Assembly: GCA_039583875.1 (NCBI GenBank)
Contig: CM077151.1
Span: 111,804,609 to 111,868,608 of the forward strand
Source: Platanthera guangdongensis
Taxonomy: Eukaryota > Streptophyta > Magnoliopsida > Asparagales > Orchidaceae
Length of the DNA: 64,000 nucleotides
Direction: 5' to 3'
Shown: one piece after another, positions 1 to 11,169 of the stretch
Position numbering within the stretch: the stretch's first letter is position 1
Layout of the letters: every line of letters begins with the position of its first letter
Notes under the pieces: generated by a model
The model's input: the letters and a program-made list of their open reading frames with translations, nothing else
What the model was told of the DNA's origin: nothing
Databases searched by the model: none
Translations under genes and position numbers: made by a program

Positions 1-1382
1 TCGTGAAGGCAAAGCCAAGGCGGTGACTTCCATCCGGCTACTTCATCGCGCCGAAGCGATCTTCAATGGTAATGATCTCCTTCTTGGATATCGAAGTCCT
101 TTCGTTATGCATATGCGTGGAATCCTCCACCAAGAGGTGGATCTCGTAAGTGATTCCTTAGTTAAATTTGCATCTAGAGCTGGAAGTGTGGAGTACGGCA
201 TAGACATACTGTGTGAAGCCCATCTGGATGGATAGTCTGGATTTGTGATGATCATGGGTAAACCGGAGAAGACTCTGTAGATTTGATGATATGAAATATA
301 TGCTTTGCGTATTGGATGAATGAATGCTATATGATGGTGGTTATGGATGTAGGGAGGCTTTGGTTAAACTCATGGTTATGTTGAGAGGTCAATGGGTAGC
401 ATGTCTGGGGAAAATGCGGAATGAACTTGGCTTGTTACACCACATGGTGTGGGTTGATATGTATTAGTGAGGATTGATGGGTGGCAATGTTAGGGAGGAA
501 GTGAGGTGTACCCTACTTGCTGCACCACATAGTGTGGGTCGATCGGATATAGGTGAGGGGTGATGGGTGGTAATGTCGGGGGAGTATCGATAGACTTGAC
601 TGCCACACCACATGGTGTGGGTCGATCTACTCTGTTTGTTTGTGAATCCTGCGAGGTAGTACCTCTGAATGGTATGGACGGGATGTCACCAATAGTGAGA
701 TTGGTGGTCTAGGATTGAACCGCCCAACCAACAAGTGAAGAGCCTCGATCAGCGGTGTATGACTTGTATATCCGGTACTCCAATAAGGTGTCATGAGTGC
801 ATAGAGCGTCTGGTGGATACCATCATTTGTAATGTGATTGTGATTGGTAGAGTGCTCTATATAATGATGGCAATGCATACAGGGAAGGAACCACTGCCAC
901 GGGTAAGGGGTAGGGTCGTTATAAGTGGTCAGCTAATGCTGACAGTTACTTTGTTTTTTGTTTGGATTGGATGGCTAATTGCAAGTGTTGCTGCTTGAAT
1001 GGAAATGACTGGAATGGAAGGATTGTTGCGAAAGGCCCTTGAAGGCCGTGCGAAGGCGTGTTTGGATTTCATGTGTGGCCGGCCTGCGTGCCGATGTACA
1101 AAAATGTATTTGTGTAAAGAGAAACCTGTAAGGCCTTAAGGCCATGTGTGCGTGAGTTGTATACATTCCTGGTTTGGATATATAAATGTGGAGTTTATAT
1201 AGTCGTGGATATTCTTTGAGTTGAGTTCATGTTAACATAAAATGCTGCACTATAATGTATTGTGTAAGGATGCGAGTAGATTTTGATTTCCACAAGTAAT
1301 TTTGCCGCCTGTATGTGACATATGGCGTGGGGCCCCGGCCGGACCCACCGTTATATGCCACGTGACGAGTGGGGGAGTTACA
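1..1382 (+). mobile_element. Element H: 3' part of a chromovirus-type LTR
   Basis: This stretch is homologous, in reverse orientation, to the LTR at 8336-10459 and to the LTR at 4970-7158. Shared blocks include the GGGCCCCGGCCGGACC segment near 1330-1345, the 'aaggccttaaggcc' block near 1131-1142 and the 'ggtcagctaatgctgac' block near 927-943. It ends in GTTACA at 1382, the same terminus as the other chromovirus LTRs. The related LTRs are about 2.1-2.2 kb, so about 0.8 kb lies left of the window. Whether it is a 3' LTR, a 5' LTR or a solo LTR cannot be decided. No primer-binding site for initiator Met tRNA follows at 1383, which argues against a 5' LTR. Short ORFs here are not gene-like. Confidence 0.75.
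387..632 (+). repeat. Three 84-bp tandem units with palindromic core (LTR of H)
   Basis: Three units of about 84 bp each end in a near-palindrome built on ACACCA-CA-TGGTGT, at about 437-450, 521-534 and 605-618, each followed by GGGT(T/C)GAT. The middle unit has one changed base. It sits inside the H LTR and is that element's counterpart of the palindromic clusters seen in the other LTRs. Confidence 0.7.
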
Positions 1383-2781
1383 GGAGTTTCCTGTGATGAC
1401 TACACAACACAGTTTATTGCATACTAGTCTGCATTTATTTATTTCATGATCACTAATTGCACACACTGAATCACCCACATGAGTGCGCACTTAACCATGC
1501 ACGCGGCTCAGGGCAAATGTATTACTTTAGTGTAAACTCTAAAAAGTGGTGCTGACTTAGGATTTTGGGATATAGTAGTTCGAAACTCATGCAGTGCTCC
1601 TAATCGAGTACTCATGATTTGCATAGAAATATTATAGGATTACTTTTTCTTCATGCTCGTAGACTTAAATTTATTATACAAAACTAAATTTTGTTTGTGC
1701 TACTTAAAATTGTAGAATCTGGAGTAATCGAACGGTAGTGTAGAGATGAGTGTAGCCGTCACTAGACTCGTATTGCTCGAGTCGAGGGGAAGGATCATCT
1801 TTTTCGTGGACTGAGAACTTACCCCAAGCTACTCTCGAAGCATTGGTGCCGGGTTAGTCGAGTGTGAGCGTGAGGTAGGCCATCATTTTGGCTAGTTTGA
1901 GCCTTTCTGTACCTAGTACTAGCAGCTGACCATTGCAAGCCAAATTTGTGCCTACCCTCCTTTTGTTTCAGCTCCACCTATATTCACCAAATCCTAAAAT
2001 CCAACCCTTTTGGCGCAACCAAAACCTTGAGCTTGATCGATTTCAAAAATTTGATATGTTGTGATATTTGTGATTCATGTGATGTGGAGATGAATTCATG
2101 AATTGATAATTTTTAGATTTGGGGATTGTTGAATGAAAAAGAAGAAAAATAAAATAAAATTTAAAATTATTACAAGGAGAATTGCAATCCCCATCTTGTG
2201 TGTTAGTTTTTGGTCGGGATAGGCCGTGTGCATTCCCGATTTTTAAGCCAAGTCTGGGGGTGTGTCACACATGCATTTCTTAGTGGCTATTTGGGTTTAG
2301 CTCTTGTTCGCTCGCTTTGGTTGTTGTAGCCTCCTTGTTTATCATTGACTACCACACCTTAGCCTTAGCCCCATTCAAACCTACAACTCCTGCTGATTCA
2401 CATTTGAGTCTACTTGCATCGTGGAGAGAGTGTGAAAGGGCAAGCTTATGGTTCTCGACATTGATGGATTTCTTTAGAGGTGATCATGAGCCCCGGTCTT
2501 GGGCAATGCTCACCTTAGTGGCCTATCTACTTTCTCCGTACATATGACCGAACGATTCTCTAAAATTCTAATTTTAAGTGGACACAATATTTATTTACCT
2601 CTGTCGAAAAATTTAAGCTCCGTAGTATCGTTAAATAGTTTTTCTATTCTATTTTCTATGCGCATGATGTATTTGATTTCTCGTCCTACTTTATTTTGAA
2701 GTTTCTAAGCCAGCTAGCTGTTTTTACAGTCCACAAAGTAATGATTTGCGCGGGACGCGCAAATGGGTAAGTCTGGGGGTG
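1383..2781 (+). mobile_element. Element G: 3' untranslated internal region of an Athila/Tat-like element
   Basis: No coding region is supportable in these 1.4 kb. The right end carries the polypurine tract AAGTCTGGGGGT at 2769-2780, directly before the LTR start TGATGAG at 2782. The same 12-mer also occurs at 2250-2261, followed by a TGTG run. The identical polypurine motif (reverse complement) precedes the 3' LTR of Athila element D, so this is the region between the last ORF and the 3' LTR of a related plus-strand Ty3-gypsy element. The left boundary is set only by the end of LTR H. H may be inserted in G, but the partner junction is outside the window. Confidence 0.6.
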
Positions 2782-3109
2782 TGATGAGTCCAAATATTAC
2801 ACTAATTTTTGGACTCATCTGGGCCAGTTTTATCGCCTTAGCACTGCACTTGAGAGATATAACTGCTTATATTTGCTTACTTGCCTATTTCATGATTAAG
2901 TGCACTTTAGGCCCGTTTTCTATGTGCTTTAGATGTTTCTTTATTTCCGTTTGTTTTACTTGTTCTCTAGCCGTGTCTTGAGAATGTGGTGTGCACTTTT
3001 GATAGCCTATCTGCCTCTTCTACTGGTGCATGGGTCGTATGCGTGCTCCGGAACTGCTCGGGAGACCCCGACGATAGAGGAAAACTGCGCACGATCACTT
3101 GACTCACTG

Positions 3110-3332
3110 CGCACGACCACTGGTCGTGCGGCATTGATCGTGTGTATTACATTCTCCTTTTCCCCAGTTCTGTCTTAGCCAATCGCACGATCAGTGGATT
3201 CAGTGCGCACGACCACCGGTCGTGTGCCATTGATCGTGCGCATATTTGCTGGTGTTTCTGTCCAAGTTGTAGGTTTAATTTGAAATTGTGCACGATCATC
3301 GACCGACAGTGCGCACCACCACAGGTCGTGCG
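3110..3332 (+). repeat. Palindromic array in U3 of LTR G
   Basis: Three copies of a 21-bp palindrome centred on GCACGACCACTGGTCGTGC occur at 3110-3130, 3206-3226 and 3312-3332, the last two slightly degraded. They are interspersed with single half-sites of the form (T)GATCGTGCG. The last copy ends 35 bp before the TATA box, so the array is placed like an upstream activating region. Confidence 0.8.
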
Positions 3333-3366
3333 CCACTGATTGTGCGCTCTGCTTATTCTTCCTCCA

Positions 3367-3374
3367 TATATAAG
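3367..3374 (+). promoter_or_regulatory. TATA box of LTR G
   Basis: TATATAAG followed by a GC-rich stretch and 'gggcaacactgg'. It is the only strong TATA element in this LTR and lies just downstream of the palindromic array, as expected for a U3 core promoter. Confidence 0.6.
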
Positions 3375-4216
3375 GGCCTGCTCCGCGATTTAGGGCAACA
3401 CTGGTCATTTCTGCGATCGGAGAGTGCACGGGAAGTGCCGTTCTACTTCTCCAGCTGCTCCATCCACCTCCACCTTCATCGGGAGTCCGTAGCCGGTGAT
3501 TCCGAAGCTTTCCAAACCCTCCGGCGAAGCTCCCAGCCATTGATGACCTCAACTCCAAGCTTTCCACCAGAGTTGGAGAAGAAGACGACCTAGAGAACGG
3601 ACTCAAAGGCCTTCGAGGTGACAACTCGTTGGTACCGAAAACCTCCTCGGACTGAGCCCGGAAGTGGATTGACAACTCGCTATTCCGGCCACGACCTGCG
3701 GTTGACCTTCACCCTCTAGTGGTTTACTCCTCTTCCCCTTCCTCCATTGTATGGAATGATTTGATATTGTAATGAACTAAATTTTCTACTCTATATCTAA
3801 GTGGATGATTGTAGTTTTCATTTGCTTTTGAGTTGTGTGTTGTGAATGCGCCTCGCCCACTCCACATTCACTCCATACCCTTGTTTCACCCGATTGCACT
3901 CCGCATAAGGACACTACCATCCATTTGCTTTTCGTCCACTCGCCTAACCGAAGTTCGTCATCGCGGCCGATACACTCACCTCACCTTGCGAAGCAGTGCC
4001 TTTGACCCGCATAACCTTAATTAGTTTATTAGATCAAGAAACCACAATCTCACAAGCCCCCTTTTTAATCTTTTCTAAGTATAACCCTCATAACAATATT
4101 CTCTGAACTGTCGCCGCTCTATGCTAATTGCATTCCTCAAGAGACCGACACTCGGGTATTTATTCCCAAATTTTATTACTTGTGCGACCGATGTACTAGC
4201 CGATTTCCACACATCA

Positions 4217-4745
4217 GAAGGTATCTTGCCAAGAATAACTTCGAGAATTCCTCCATCGAGACATCAGAGAGTTGCCTTCCAACCAAGTGATGCAGCTCCA
4301 ACTCTTCTCACCATAACCTCGCCTCTCCATCCAACAGGAAGATGGCTATGGTGGTCTTCTGCCATCCCTCCGTTTCAGTGGTCGTTAAGACTCTTTTCAC
4401 CTGAGAGAGCCAATCTTCGGCCTGGGATGGGGTTCCAGTCCCCAAAAACACCGGAGGATTAAAGCTCATTACATGCTTAAGCTACTTCTTTGTTGCTCTT
4501 ATTAGTACTAAAGTTTCTACCACTTGTTCCACCAATCTAGGTTTTGCTGCTCGAAGCGGCACCTACTCCACTGCAGGGGCAGGATGCTGCACTTTCCTTC
4601 CTGGCTGGGCATTTAGCATCGCAAATAACGCCTCAGCCATAAGTCTTATTGTTTCAGCCGAAGGAGGGGTTGCAGGCACGTCATTGGGTGCACTACTTTC
4701 TTCAGAAGGCGAGCGTTCTGACACCCCACTACCACTCCTGATCAC
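4217..4745 (-). pseudogene. Element E: truncated chromovirus gag, 5' part
   Basis: Minus-strand reading from the Met at 4745 gives a low-complexity N-terminus and then a block matching the gag of element F at 63794-63979: both read NPPVF.G.GTPSQAEDWL, then ..KRVL..T, then FLLDG.ARLW. This is the start of the capsid domain of a Ty3-gypsy gag. In-frame stops interrupt it near 4563 and after the LW pair, and it ends abruptly at 4217 where the LTR of element G begins. Gag would coat the genomic RNA in a cytoplasmic particle; this copy cannot. About 175 codons remain of a protein normally several hundred long. Identity as gag is firm from the F comparison; the exact start is not. Confidence 0.75.
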
Positions 4746-4969
4746 CTATAGTCGTACAACACACAATTAAGTTACCAAACAGGATTGCAAAAAGCAATCA
4801 TAGGAACACACAGGTTCCTCAAACATGTGTATTTTCATTACTAAGTGGACATTCATGTGTTCTTTTCATAATATAACGATGATGGACATGACTTTGTTCA
4901 CCACCCCTTAAAAAGAATTCGACCACAAATTATCCTAAGAAAGACCGACATTGTAGTCTGATTCCAAAT
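4746..4969 (-). other. Element E leader with degraded primer-binding site
   Basis: This lies between the E 5' LTR and its gag and has no ORF. Just inside the LTR end, 4956-4966 on the minus strand resembles the initiator Met tRNA primer site TGGTATCAGAC/G with substitutions. That priming is usual for chromoviruses. Confidence 0.5.
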
Positions 4970-7158
4970 TATAACACCCACATTTGTCACATGGGATATA
5001 ACAGAAGTTCCAGCCGGGGCCCCAGGCCATATTCCACGAACAGTCAGCGGAGTTACATATTAATACTAAAATACTATGAAATAATAATGAAACCTAACAT
5101 AGAGCATTCTAGCGGAAGCTTTTAAATAAGTTAGAAGAACTCATAAAGATAATATGAATGTAGACTATAGCCATAGCAGGAATGAAATAACATACACAAA
5201 AGTCTTGGCCTTATGGCCTTACAACATTCAACTTGAATTAAAGTATTTTACATACATCGGCTCGCAGGCCGACCATACTTAATAGTATTAAAATAAAAAA
5301 ACTTTGCCTTGGCCTTCAATGGCCAACACAGCAACAAGGGGTTCATCCCGCTATTTGCCTCTAGGCTCACCTGTTCCTGCATAAGAAAATTCCACCACAC
5401 GGTGGCAAAATAAATCAACGGTCAGCTAAACCTGACCAAATTATAACAACCTCATACCTTACTCGGGGCGGCGGTGCTCCTTCCCTGCAATTGCATTAGT
5501 AAAATCCAACATATCAATGAATGTGCAATTTAAGCACACTTCACCACAGGAGTAGGCATGAACGGCCACACACCCCGTGCTCTCAGGGCACATTCTTAGT
5601 GACTCCAGTCCAATCCGAGTCTTGACCAACGCCCCCAGGACGACATCCATCGTGAGCATTTGAGTCTTTCCGGCCAAAGCCTAAGACTCGTCCTTCAATG
5701 CCCCCGGCAAGTGTCACGTACTTTATGTCTCTTGAACCGAACCACATATAGCGGGTACAGATCCACTCAACCCGTTGCTCACATCGCCATGTCAATTTAA
5801 CCCATCGGCGTAGGTCAAGCTTCCCCGAGGCCCATCGTATCGATCATACAATAGTACATAACCCGGTTATGCACAACGTCGGCTCTCAGGCCACCAAGTT
5901 GGGCTCCAAGAGCAAACAGCCCCACACACTGGCCACCAGGTCTCCGCAAGACAGGCCTCACAATAGCCCTTCCACAGAGCTATCGCTGGCAGCAAAACTA
6001 CCGCCGCGCGGTACCTGGCAGAAATGCATTCCTGCTCAGTTTTATGGGTGCTCATTGGGGTAAGTACCCAAAGTTCCCTGCAATAATCTACCGCGTAAAA
6101 ACCCGAAAAACATACAGCATGGAGTCTTCTTCGGCAATTCATTCATAATGAAAACATCACCATCCATACCAACCCGTCTGGATGTGCTTCAAACACCATG
6201 CCTATGTCCGTACTTTGATTCCGAACACTATATGCAAAACTACGAGGATAATCCATATCTACCCGAAGGAATATCTCACACTCACCGCACACTCACGGGA
6301 GAGGGTTTCCTATACAAAAGGAAGAGGACTTCACATGTCCAAGTAGAGAATCGTTACCCTTTGCAATTTCTTCGGTGCCATGACCAAGATCTAGATGGAT
6401 GGACTTAACTGCAATGACATTGCATCCACAAATCCGGACTCGGCTTGCGAATCAGATCTTTGGAACTCCTATGGCGGTGGGATCTCTCCATTCTTCACTC
6501 TCCCTTCTCTCTATTACTTAAAAGGAGAGTGCCAATGAAGAAATGAGTTGGGAAAACCTAACTCCCGGCTATAGACCTGTATAGGAATGCACCAGTCATC
6601 AGAACTCCAAATAAAACCAGTGGACAATCCTGATTCCTATAAGAATTCAATTAACGAGAGCTGCCGCCACGCGGTAGGAAGTTACCGCCGTACGGTAGCC
6701 CAATCGTTCGGCTTCTCGAGGACACCACAGCTTAGAAGTCCAATTGGTGGTGACACATAGACAAGTCATAACTGCTACACTACCGCCACGTGGTAAAAAA
6801 CTATCGCCGCTCAGAAATGACAAAACTTCGCTACCGCATGCGGTATGGTTAACGCCGCGCGGTAACAACCCGAGAGCTCTAACAGAAAAATCATCGGGCT
6901 ACCGCCCCGCGGTACCACTACCGCCGCGTGTTAGCACTTCTCGAGAACATCGAGCTCTGAGTTCCCAAACCCAAATGTCGAGCGGACTACCGCCGCACAG
7001 TATTCATTAACGCCCGGCGTTAGCATGCGCTGAGACACCGTGAGCATCCAGAGCATTGAGAGCATCGAGAGCATCGAGAACACCGACCTACCTCCAGCGG
7101 TAACTCTACCATCGTGCGGTACCTTCCAATAAGCATTTCCTGAACCTGGGGTGTTACA
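4970..7158 (-). mobile_element. Element E: 5' LTR, Tekay-like chromovirus
   Basis: The ends are TATAACACCC at 4970 (a TGTAAC terminus with G to A) and GGGGTGTTACA at 7158, giving 2,189 bp. Internal blocks match the LTR of F at 8336-10459: the GGCCGGGGCCC segment near 5015, the 'ggccttacaac' block near 5215 and the 'actcggggcggcggtgctccttccctgca' region near 5461. Gag lies to the left on the minus strand, so this is the 5' LTR. No gene lies in it; the short ORFs are incidental. TCTTC at 7159-7163 would be one copy of a target duplication whose partner is not visible. Confidence 0.8.
6661..7123 (-). repeat. Palindromic array in LTR E
   Basis: About ten copies of an inverted motif of the form TACCGCC-N-GCGGTA cluster here, with variants such as TACCGCATGCGGTA near 6831. 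A further perfect copy (TACCGCCGCGCGGTA) stands alone at 5999-6013. It is rich in CpG and unlike the motif of any other element in the window. It occupies the U3 start of this LTR. Confidence 0.8.
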
Positions 7159-7445
7159 TCTTCGGCCAGTGTCATGCGAGTGTCAGGCGAGTGCCAATCG
7201 AGTGCTCCTGGGACTATGTCAGACGAGTGTTAGGCGAGTGTCCGGTGAGTGCTAGACAAGTTTGCCTCGGCTTGTATCAGGCGAGTGTCAGGCAAGAGCC
7301 AGGCGGTGCTTCTTGTCTTATTTTAGGAGTATGTCAGGCGAGTGCCCCTCGGCCCGTGTCAGGCGAGTACCAGGCAAGTCCCCCTCTGTCTGCTCCAGGA
7401 AAGTGTTAGGAGGGTGCTCGAGATGTCAGGCGAGAGCTGTTGTGG
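7159..7445. repeat. Degenerate GTCAGGCGAGTG minisatellite
   Basis: About a dozen diverged direct copies of GTCAGGCGAGTG at irregular 15-30 bp spacing lie immediately outside the end of LTR E. Unlike the arrays inside the LTRs this is a direct repeat, not a palindrome. Its origin is unknown; it may be the remnant of another element's LTR or a local satellite. Confidence 0.6.
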
Positions 7446-8335
7446 CAGGTGCTGGAAATGTCGGGCAATCTAAAATCCAGGCAAGCAAGGGTGCAAGAAA
7501 AAAATCCGAGGACTCTACCCCCGGACCACAAAAGGGGCACTGCCCCTTCACCCCCGTCTGCTAATCGGGCAGTGGATACCCCGAACACTCTGCATAGGGG
7601 GGTTATAAGTTCGCTTGAGACCCTCACCCCGCCGATTACCCGCCCCCCCCCCCCCCCCATTTTAAGTAGAAACTATCATGTTGTCACACTTAGTACATGC
7701 TAGAATCCGTGTGTACTTCGGTAAAACTCACTAGTATTTTTATGACATGCAACAACATCATCTTAGGTGTCCAAGCAATGGGGTTGAGCACCACAAAAAG
7801 GTTGTAATAGTGTATATCTGGCAAGTGTTGGCCTCGACCTGCGAGGGTGTTGGCTTTTACTAAAGTAGGTGTCAGACTATACCCAAGAGATAATCCCATC
7901 TGTGGTTGACATTCTGCAAGCTCATGTTCACAAGTTACCTTCAATAAGCTTTTCCACCCCAAGGCTTCATGTCCCCAGGGGTACAACTCACTAGTATTTT
8001 TCTAAGGTGGGCCTTGGAACTTCGTTTATATAACAAGCTTATCTTAAAGAGTTTCAAGATACCTCGTTTTCTTTCCGTGAGTAATCTTCCCACAAGGGCA
8101 GGATAGTGAAGAACTTCAAATAGGAAGAGGTGATGTGCATTGTACTATGGGTGTAGTGTGTGTTGTGGTGTGCATGGCTCCAAGTAAACCCACTGATAAG
8201 GCTCTCAAATAGCTCTCAGGTTCATAGATTAAGCGAGTGTGGCAGGTTGAAAAGTTTGAGAAAATGACCCTGAGAAGATCCCATTGTCAGGCCCTCGCTA
8301 GCTGGTAGAGATGGAAGACACTCGGAGGATAGATT
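7446..8335. other. Unassigned sequence between elements E and F
   Basis: I see no recognisable domain, repeat or terminus here beyond a run of 16 C near 7645. A 98-codon minus-strand ORF at 7690-7986 matches no protein family I know. AGATT at 8331-8335 is the presumptive left target duplication of element F. Confidence 0.4.
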
Positions 8336-10459
8336 TGTAACACCCCCTATCCGTCGCATAGCATATAGTAGTAGGTCCGGCCGGGGCCCGACGCCATATA
8401 CCACAGACAGACCAGGAGGTTACTCAATGGAAACCATCCAACTAAGAATCAACGTCCTACACAGAGTACATTCTAGCTGAAGCAATTTAAAAGGTTGCAA
8501 AACAAAGAACCCAGCATAAACATAAATGTCCACTACTCAAACCAACAGGAATGAAGGTACAATACACAAGTACAAAGGCCTTGAGGCCTTACAATTGTTT
8601 ACTCAAATTACATTGTTTTCCATACCACGGCATGCAGGCCGGTCACACATGAATATTACAAGTAAACACTCAAAATTAGGCCTTCGAGGGTCAGCTCAGC
8701 AACTTGAGCTTTTCCACGCTATTTATCGCTCAGCTCTGCAGCACCTGCAAGCAACAATCCACCGTAACGGTGGCAAACAAAGCAATGGTCAGCTATGCTG
8801 ACCAAATTATAACGATCCCGCCCCCAACTCGGGGCGGCGATGCTCCTTCCCTGCACTTTGTTAGAATAATCCAGCAGTGTAGTGTAATCACACAACAACA
8901 TAGGCGTAGGCACTCACGGCCACACACCCCGTGCACTCAGGCCACATTCTCGATGAACCGATCAATGTCACGTCAGTTTAAGCCATAGACATCTCGGTCT
9001 CACCACCGCCACAAGGACGGCCAAATCTCGTGAGCATTTAGGTTCTTCCGACCGATGTCACATCAATTTAAGCCATAGACAACCCAAGACCACTTTATAT
9101 GCCAACGGTAAGTCCCACGTAGCTTTAGGTCGTTTGTACCGAGCGACATAGACTGGGCACGGTTATGCTTAACCCGTTGCTCACACTACAACGTCAATTT
9201 AAACCATATGCACGGGTTAGCTCCCCGAGTCCCAAATCGTTTACATGCATCACATAACCCTGTTATGTTTAAGTTGGCTCCCAGGCCACCATGTTGGCAG
9301 AAACACGCATCTGCCCAGTTTTCCGGGTGCATCATGGCGTTAATCCCCAAGGCTACCTGTTGCAATCTACCGCGTAGAAACCCCGAAAAACAATCATTCG
9401 CGCGGAGTCTTCTCCAGCCATATATGTAATGCAACATCACCGATCCAGACCAACTTGTTCGGGTAGGCTTCACACATCATGCCTATGCCCATTCTCCATT
9501 ACGGACTCTACATGTACATAATGGGGACTATTCATGTCTACCTGAAGGAACGCCTCAAACTCACCACAAACTCGCGATAGCGGGCTTCCTTTGCAAAGGA
9601 AAAGAGGACTTCACATGTCCTAGGATGAGAACAGTTACCCGAGCATTCTTCCTTGGCGCCATGGAAAACTATGCGGATGAAAAGCACCGCGTTGTGTTCG
9701 CCTCCGTAGATCTGAAGTCGGCTTGCGATTTGGAGCTCCGAAGCTCCGCCGCTGACCGGATCTAACACCCTTCTTCTTCCTTGCTCTCCCCTCTCTCTAG
9801 AAGCTTAGGAAGAGAATGGTTAAGAGAAATGAAGGCTTGCCAACCCTATTCCTGGTTATATCCCATCAGGAACAACCCCCAGCTGTCGGATCCTAAAATA
9901 AGGAAATGGACAGTCACGATCGGGACTTGAAATCCAAAATCTGGGCCGAACACGGCCTGTGACACGCTCGTGTACAGGGCCGTGTTCCCCATTTGCTGTC
10001 GAAACCGACACGTCCCGAAAAGTACACGGGTACCCGACATGCCTGTGTTAAACGTGACACGCCTGTGTCATATTGTACATGACCGTATAGTGTGCCGTGT
10101 TACTCCATCGACACAGTACCGAAAAAATTCCCAAAAGGGACACGAGTACTCGACACGCCCATGTCGCATTTTGACACGCCCGTGCCTACTAGAGACGACC
10201 CGTGTGCCAGACCGTGTATCTCCCCCGCCACGGCCCCGCTTCATGCCGAGAAGGACACGGCCTGGGACACGCTCGTGTCTCAGGCCATATTCGCTGCTCG
10301 ACGATCGTCGACTCCAAAATTCGTCGACCTCTCAGCCAGATCGTCGACCCGAGAACGACACGCCCGACACGCCCGTGTCCAAGGTCGTGTAAGAACTACC
10401 AAGTTCCAAACTTGGTCTGAAATGCTACCCGCCGCTCTTTTGCGTTTCGGGGCGTTACA
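8336..10459 (-). mobile_element. Element F: 3' LTR, Tekay-like chromovirus
   Basis: The 2,124-bp LTR has ends TGTAACACCCC at 8336 and GGGGCGTTACA at 10459. The polypurine tract and the 3' end of pol follow on the right, all on the minus strand, so this is the 3' LTR of element F. It is homologous to LTRs E and H. Its 5' LTR lies right of the window. It holds no gene. The minus-strand beginning (9950-10459) is U3 and carries the element's palindromic array. Confidence 0.85.
9950..10392 (-). repeat. Palindromic array in U3 of LTR F
   Basis: About 15 variants of the inverted motif GACACGCCCGTGTC / ACACGGCC...GGCCGTGT are crowded into 440 bp. Short GTCGAC-like sites occur near 10300-10350. The motif resembles, but is not the same as, that of Athila element D (CACACGGCCGTGTG). 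Confidence 0.8.
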
Positions 10460-10476
10460 ACTCTCTCCCTCTTAAA
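10460..10476 (-). promoter_or_regulatory. Polypurine tract of element F
   Basis: Minus strand AAGAGGGAGAGAGT abuts the LTR start. This purine run primes plus-strand DNA synthesis, and its position fixes the orientation of F. GACGAAATTT just upstream is typical of this lineage. Confidence 0.8.
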
Positions 10477-10550
10477 AAAATTTCGTCCCAAAAATACATA
10501 AAGAAAAGATAAACACAAAACATAAACAGTACTGAGTGGAATAACTCCGG

Positions 10551-11169
10551 TTACTCCTCAAGCATGGTCTGCTCTCGCTCCCACGAGAGCACCTCCCGAC
10601 CACAGTTGTCCCAATGGACCTTGAACATCCAGATCTCTTTGTTGCGTAGCCGCTTGACTTCCAAGTCCTCAATGTGTATAGTCTTGACCTTCATCTTCAA
10701 CCCATTATCAACCGGTACTTGGTCGACCGTAATCACTCGTGAAGGCTCTTGCACCGCCTTCCGTAGCTCCGTTATGTGGAATACATCGTGTAGACCACTT
10801 AGCTCCACTGATAGCCTCAATCGATAGGCTGCTTCGCCAATCCGCACCAGAACCTCAAACGGTCTAAGGTACCTCGGGCTTAGCTTCTTCAAGCGCCAGA
10901 CCCGCGAGACACCCTTGAACGGCTTGATCTTCAAGTACACCCAGTCACCGACAGCGAACTCCACGTTCCTATGCTTGGCGTTATAGTACTTAGCTTGGCG
11001 TTATATTCCACCTCTTGTTGCTTATACAACTTCGACTCACCCGTTTCCAACCAAGACAACGGCGTGTGACATCTTCTACCATATAAGGCCTTGAAGGGCG
11101 CCATTTGTATGCTCGCCTGGTAGCTATTGTTGTAAGCAGAGTCCACCAAGTATATGTGATCTTCCCACT
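10551..11169 (-). pseudogene. Element F pol, 3' segment: integrase C-terminus and chromodomain
   Basis: Reading leftwards from the A insertion at 11169, the product continues the integrase of F: VDSAYNNSYQ, then AP(F)KALYGRRC.TPL.W, then the GPY/F-like module (VGDWVYLK, then SPRYLRPFEVL.RIG..AYRL, then L..VFH.TELR). It ends with a chromodomain-like tail containing RNKEI..FKVHW and SWERE. In chromoviruses this tail guides integration to marked chromatin. The reading frame is broken by a 20-bp tandem duplication (unit start 10973, repeated at 10993), which shifts the frame just before the GPY/F module. The stop lies at 10551. The 5' part of the same gene is at 60355-63036; element A separates them. 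Confidence 0.85.

Larger units (their letters stand above)
2782..4216 (+). mobile_element. Element G: 3' LTR, Athila/Tat-like Ty3-gypsy
   Basis: The LTR starts TGATGAG directly after the polypurine tract and ends ACATCA at 4216. Both termini match the TGATGA...TCATCA form of element D. A TATA box (TATATAAG) lies at 3367-3374. The segment at about 4130-4190 resembles the conserved U5 end of Athila/Tat LTRs. Immediately after the end, the sequence resumes the gag of element E exactly where its similarity to F gag stops, so G inserted into E. GAAGG at 4217-4221 would be the target duplication; its left copy is not in the window. Confidence 0.7.

Noticed and set aside
1..1382. H as an insertion with proven target duplication in G
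   Set aside because: Only the right junction is in the window, so no matching duplication can be seen.
2317..3178. Hydrophobic plus-strand ORFs as small membrane proteins
   Set aside because: They overlap the polypurine tract and U3 of LTR G, lack homologues I recognise and have no independent start signals.
7645..7660. Poly-C run as a functional element
   Set aside because: Simple homopolymer in unassigned sequence; similar G runs in the B LTRs vary in length between copies.
7690..7986. 98-codon minus-strand ORF as a host gene
   Set aside because: No recognisable domain, no intron or promoter context, and it lies between decayed elements; chance ORF is likelier.
10551..11169. Left chromovirus pol fragment as an independent element
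   Set aside because: The broken ends at 11165-11169 and 60350-60354 share CCACT and the integrase reading resumes across them, so both belong to F.
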